This document shows positions 6,561 through 7,090 of a DNA stretch of 7,090 nt, piece after piece. The stretch spans positions 1 to 7,090 of the forward strand of contig JAFPXU010000094.1 of NCBI GenBank assembly GCA_017394605.1. Reading direction: 5' to 3'. A program made the position numbers and the translations under genes. A model generated the notes under the pieces. That model searched no databases, was not told where the DNA came from, and saw nothing but the letters and a program-made list of their open reading frames with translations. Source of the DNA: Clostridia bacterium (GTDB taxonomy: Bacteria > Bacillota_A > Clostridia > Christensenellales > CAG-138). Numbering within the stretch: position 1 is the first letter of the stretch; every line of letters begins with the position of its first letter.

Positions 6561-6597
6561 ACAGGAGTCTTGCATGAAAGTGTGAGACTCTTGCTGT
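6561..6597. repeat. Imperfect hairpin in the non-coding part of the right IS
   Basis: ACAG-GAGTCT pairs with AGACTC-ttg-CTGT around a 14-nt loop, giving a 10-bp stem with a 3-nt bulge. Read on the - strand, the stem is followed by a T-rich stretch (6531-6560), so it could end transcription leaving the transposase. On the + strand no T tract follows. The rest of the gene-free stretch 6493-6684 shows no coding potential that I can support. Confidence 0.4.
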
Positions 6598-6642
6598 ATT
6601 CAGGCATGTAAGGGAAAGGAAACAGCATGCGGCAGGGCAGCT

Positions 6643-6668
6643 TGAACAGGGGGCATGCCCCCTGTTCA
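6643..6668. repeat. Perfect 26-bp palindrome downstream of the transposase stop
   Basis: TGAACAGGGGGCA and its exact reverse complement abut without a spacer, centred on GCATGC. As RNA it would fold into a GC-rich stem of about 11 bp with a 4-nt loop. It lies 16 bp past the transposase stop codon (6685-6687) on the - strand. The position suits a 3'-end stem or a block to read-through from outside, but no T tract follows, so simple intrinsic termination is not shown. Confidence 0.75.
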
Positions 6669-6684
6669 CGGCAGATGGATCCCG

Positions 6685-7090
6685 TTATTTGCCTCTGTTC
6701 AGGATCATCAGGATCCTGCTGCGGAAGTTTTCAAAGTTCCGGTAGCCGTATCCCGTCCGCTTGATCACCTTGATCGTATTGTTGCAGCCTTCCGTAAACC
6801 CGTTGGAATACCTGCACCTGAACGCATTCAGGATCAGCGGTGCCCAGTTGGTCATCATGGTCGTGCATTCCCTGTATTCCGGGATCTCCGCTACGCCCGC
6901 GAACAGCATGAACTCGGAAAAACGTTTCTTTGCTGTCTCGTAGTCTTCGGACGCGAACAGGGAATACATCTTTTCCTTCAGCAGATACGCGTCGCGGAGT
7001 TCCGGACATATCTCCAGCATCCGGGATACCCGGTTCATGCTGAAAGGCGTCAGCTTATCCCGGTGCTTCAGCAGCAGAAGTCTGGAACGT
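6685..7090 (-). CDS. ISL3-family transposase, C-terminal part cut by the window edge
   Basis: The frame is open from the window edge (first full codon at 7089, peptide RSRLLLLKHRDKLTPFSMNR) to TAA at 6685-6687, giving 135 residues. The ATG at 7038 is internal, not the start. Features of ISL3 DDE transposases are present: the LLLLKHRDKLT block, a helical insert (LEICPELRDAYLLKEKMYSL), and the terminal block SNGFTEGCNNTIKVIKRTGYGYRNFENFRSRIL. The Glu of TEGCNN is the final catalytic acidic residue, in the same place as in the left copy; Cys replaces the usual Phe in EGFNN. The enzyme would mobilise this element. The N-terminal zinc-binding and first catalytic Asp regions are outside the window, so activity cannot be judged. 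Confidence 0.92.
   Translation of the reverse strand, partial: RSRLLLLKHRDKLTPFSMNRVSRMLEICPELRDAYLLKEKMYSLFASEDYETAKKRFSEFMLFAGVAEIPEYRECTTMMTNWAPLILNAFRCRYSNGFTEGCNNTIKVIKRTGYGYRNFENFRSRILMILNRGK

Larger units (their letters stand above)
6504..7090 (-). mobile_element. 3' part of a second ISL3-family insertion sequence (partial)
   Basis: The element contains the transposase reading in from the right edge and the non-coding DNA downstream of its stop. The outer end is placed at about 6504, where GACTCAATGTCAAATG read inward resembles ISL3 termini (compare GGCTC at the left element). The other end is outside the window, so this boundary is tentative. If correct, it inserted 11 bp after the stop codon of the secreted-protein gene. 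The transposase tail and the terminal sequence differ from the left element. Confidence 0.55.

Noticed and set aside
1..7090. A simple composite transposon made of two copies of one IS
   Set aside because: The two transposase C-termini and terminal sequences are clearly different, so the flanking elements are not copies of each other.
1..7090. CRISPR array, tRNA, rRNA, toxin-antitoxin or phage-defence genes
   Set aside because: No regularly spaced repeats, no cloverleaf or rRNA-like sequence, and no small gene pairs or defence domains were found on either strand.

Overview
The window looks like chromosomal accessory DNA from a moderately GC-rich (roughly 50-55 %) anaerobic Firmicute, most likely a gut- or rumen-type Clostridia (Lachnospiraceae/Oscillospiraceae-like). 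This rests on the MarR-ABC-ABC operon type, the ISL3-type transposases, strong AGGAGG-type ribosome binding sites and the protein style. No rRNA or housekeeping gene allows a firmer assignment.

Layout from left to right: (1) the last 43 codons of an ISL3-family transposase on the + strand, with the element's terminal repeat ending near base 140; (2) a + strand gene for a 394-residue polytopic membrane protein resembling GT-C-type glycosyltransferase-like proteins, starting only 18 bp after that IS end; (3) a leftward three-gene operon read from about 5540 down to 1355: a MarR-family regulator, then two half-size ABC exporter subunits (591 or 577 aa, and 645 aa); (4) a divergent intergenic region of about 250 bp holding a consensus leftward promoter with an overlapping palindrome, and a weaker rightward promoter; (5) a + strand gene for a 245-residue secreted protein of unknown function; (6) a 192-bp gene-free stretch with the presumed end of a second IS, an imperfect hairpin and a perfect 26-bp palindrome; (7) the C-terminal part of a second, different ISL3-family transposase on the - strand, running off the window.

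The core is the MarR-ABC-ABC operon. The two ABC subunits form a textbook asymmetric heterodimer of the TM287/TM288 (BmrCD-like) type. The first has Asp in place of the catalytic Glu and Gln in place of the switch His. The second keeps both residues but has an LSQGQ signature. The genes are almost fused translationally: the regulator overlaps the first ABC gene and the two ABC genes are 1 bp apart. The regulator probably represses its own operon through the palindrome over the -10 box. The substrate cannot be read from the sequence; multidrug or lipid-like compounds are typical for the family.

The four native genes are bracketed by ends of two non-identical ISL3-type elements whose transposases point inward. 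I see no wholly new system. The most useful signals are the asymmetric exporter, its operator-promoter, the IS junctions and the unexplained secreted protein divergent from the regulator.
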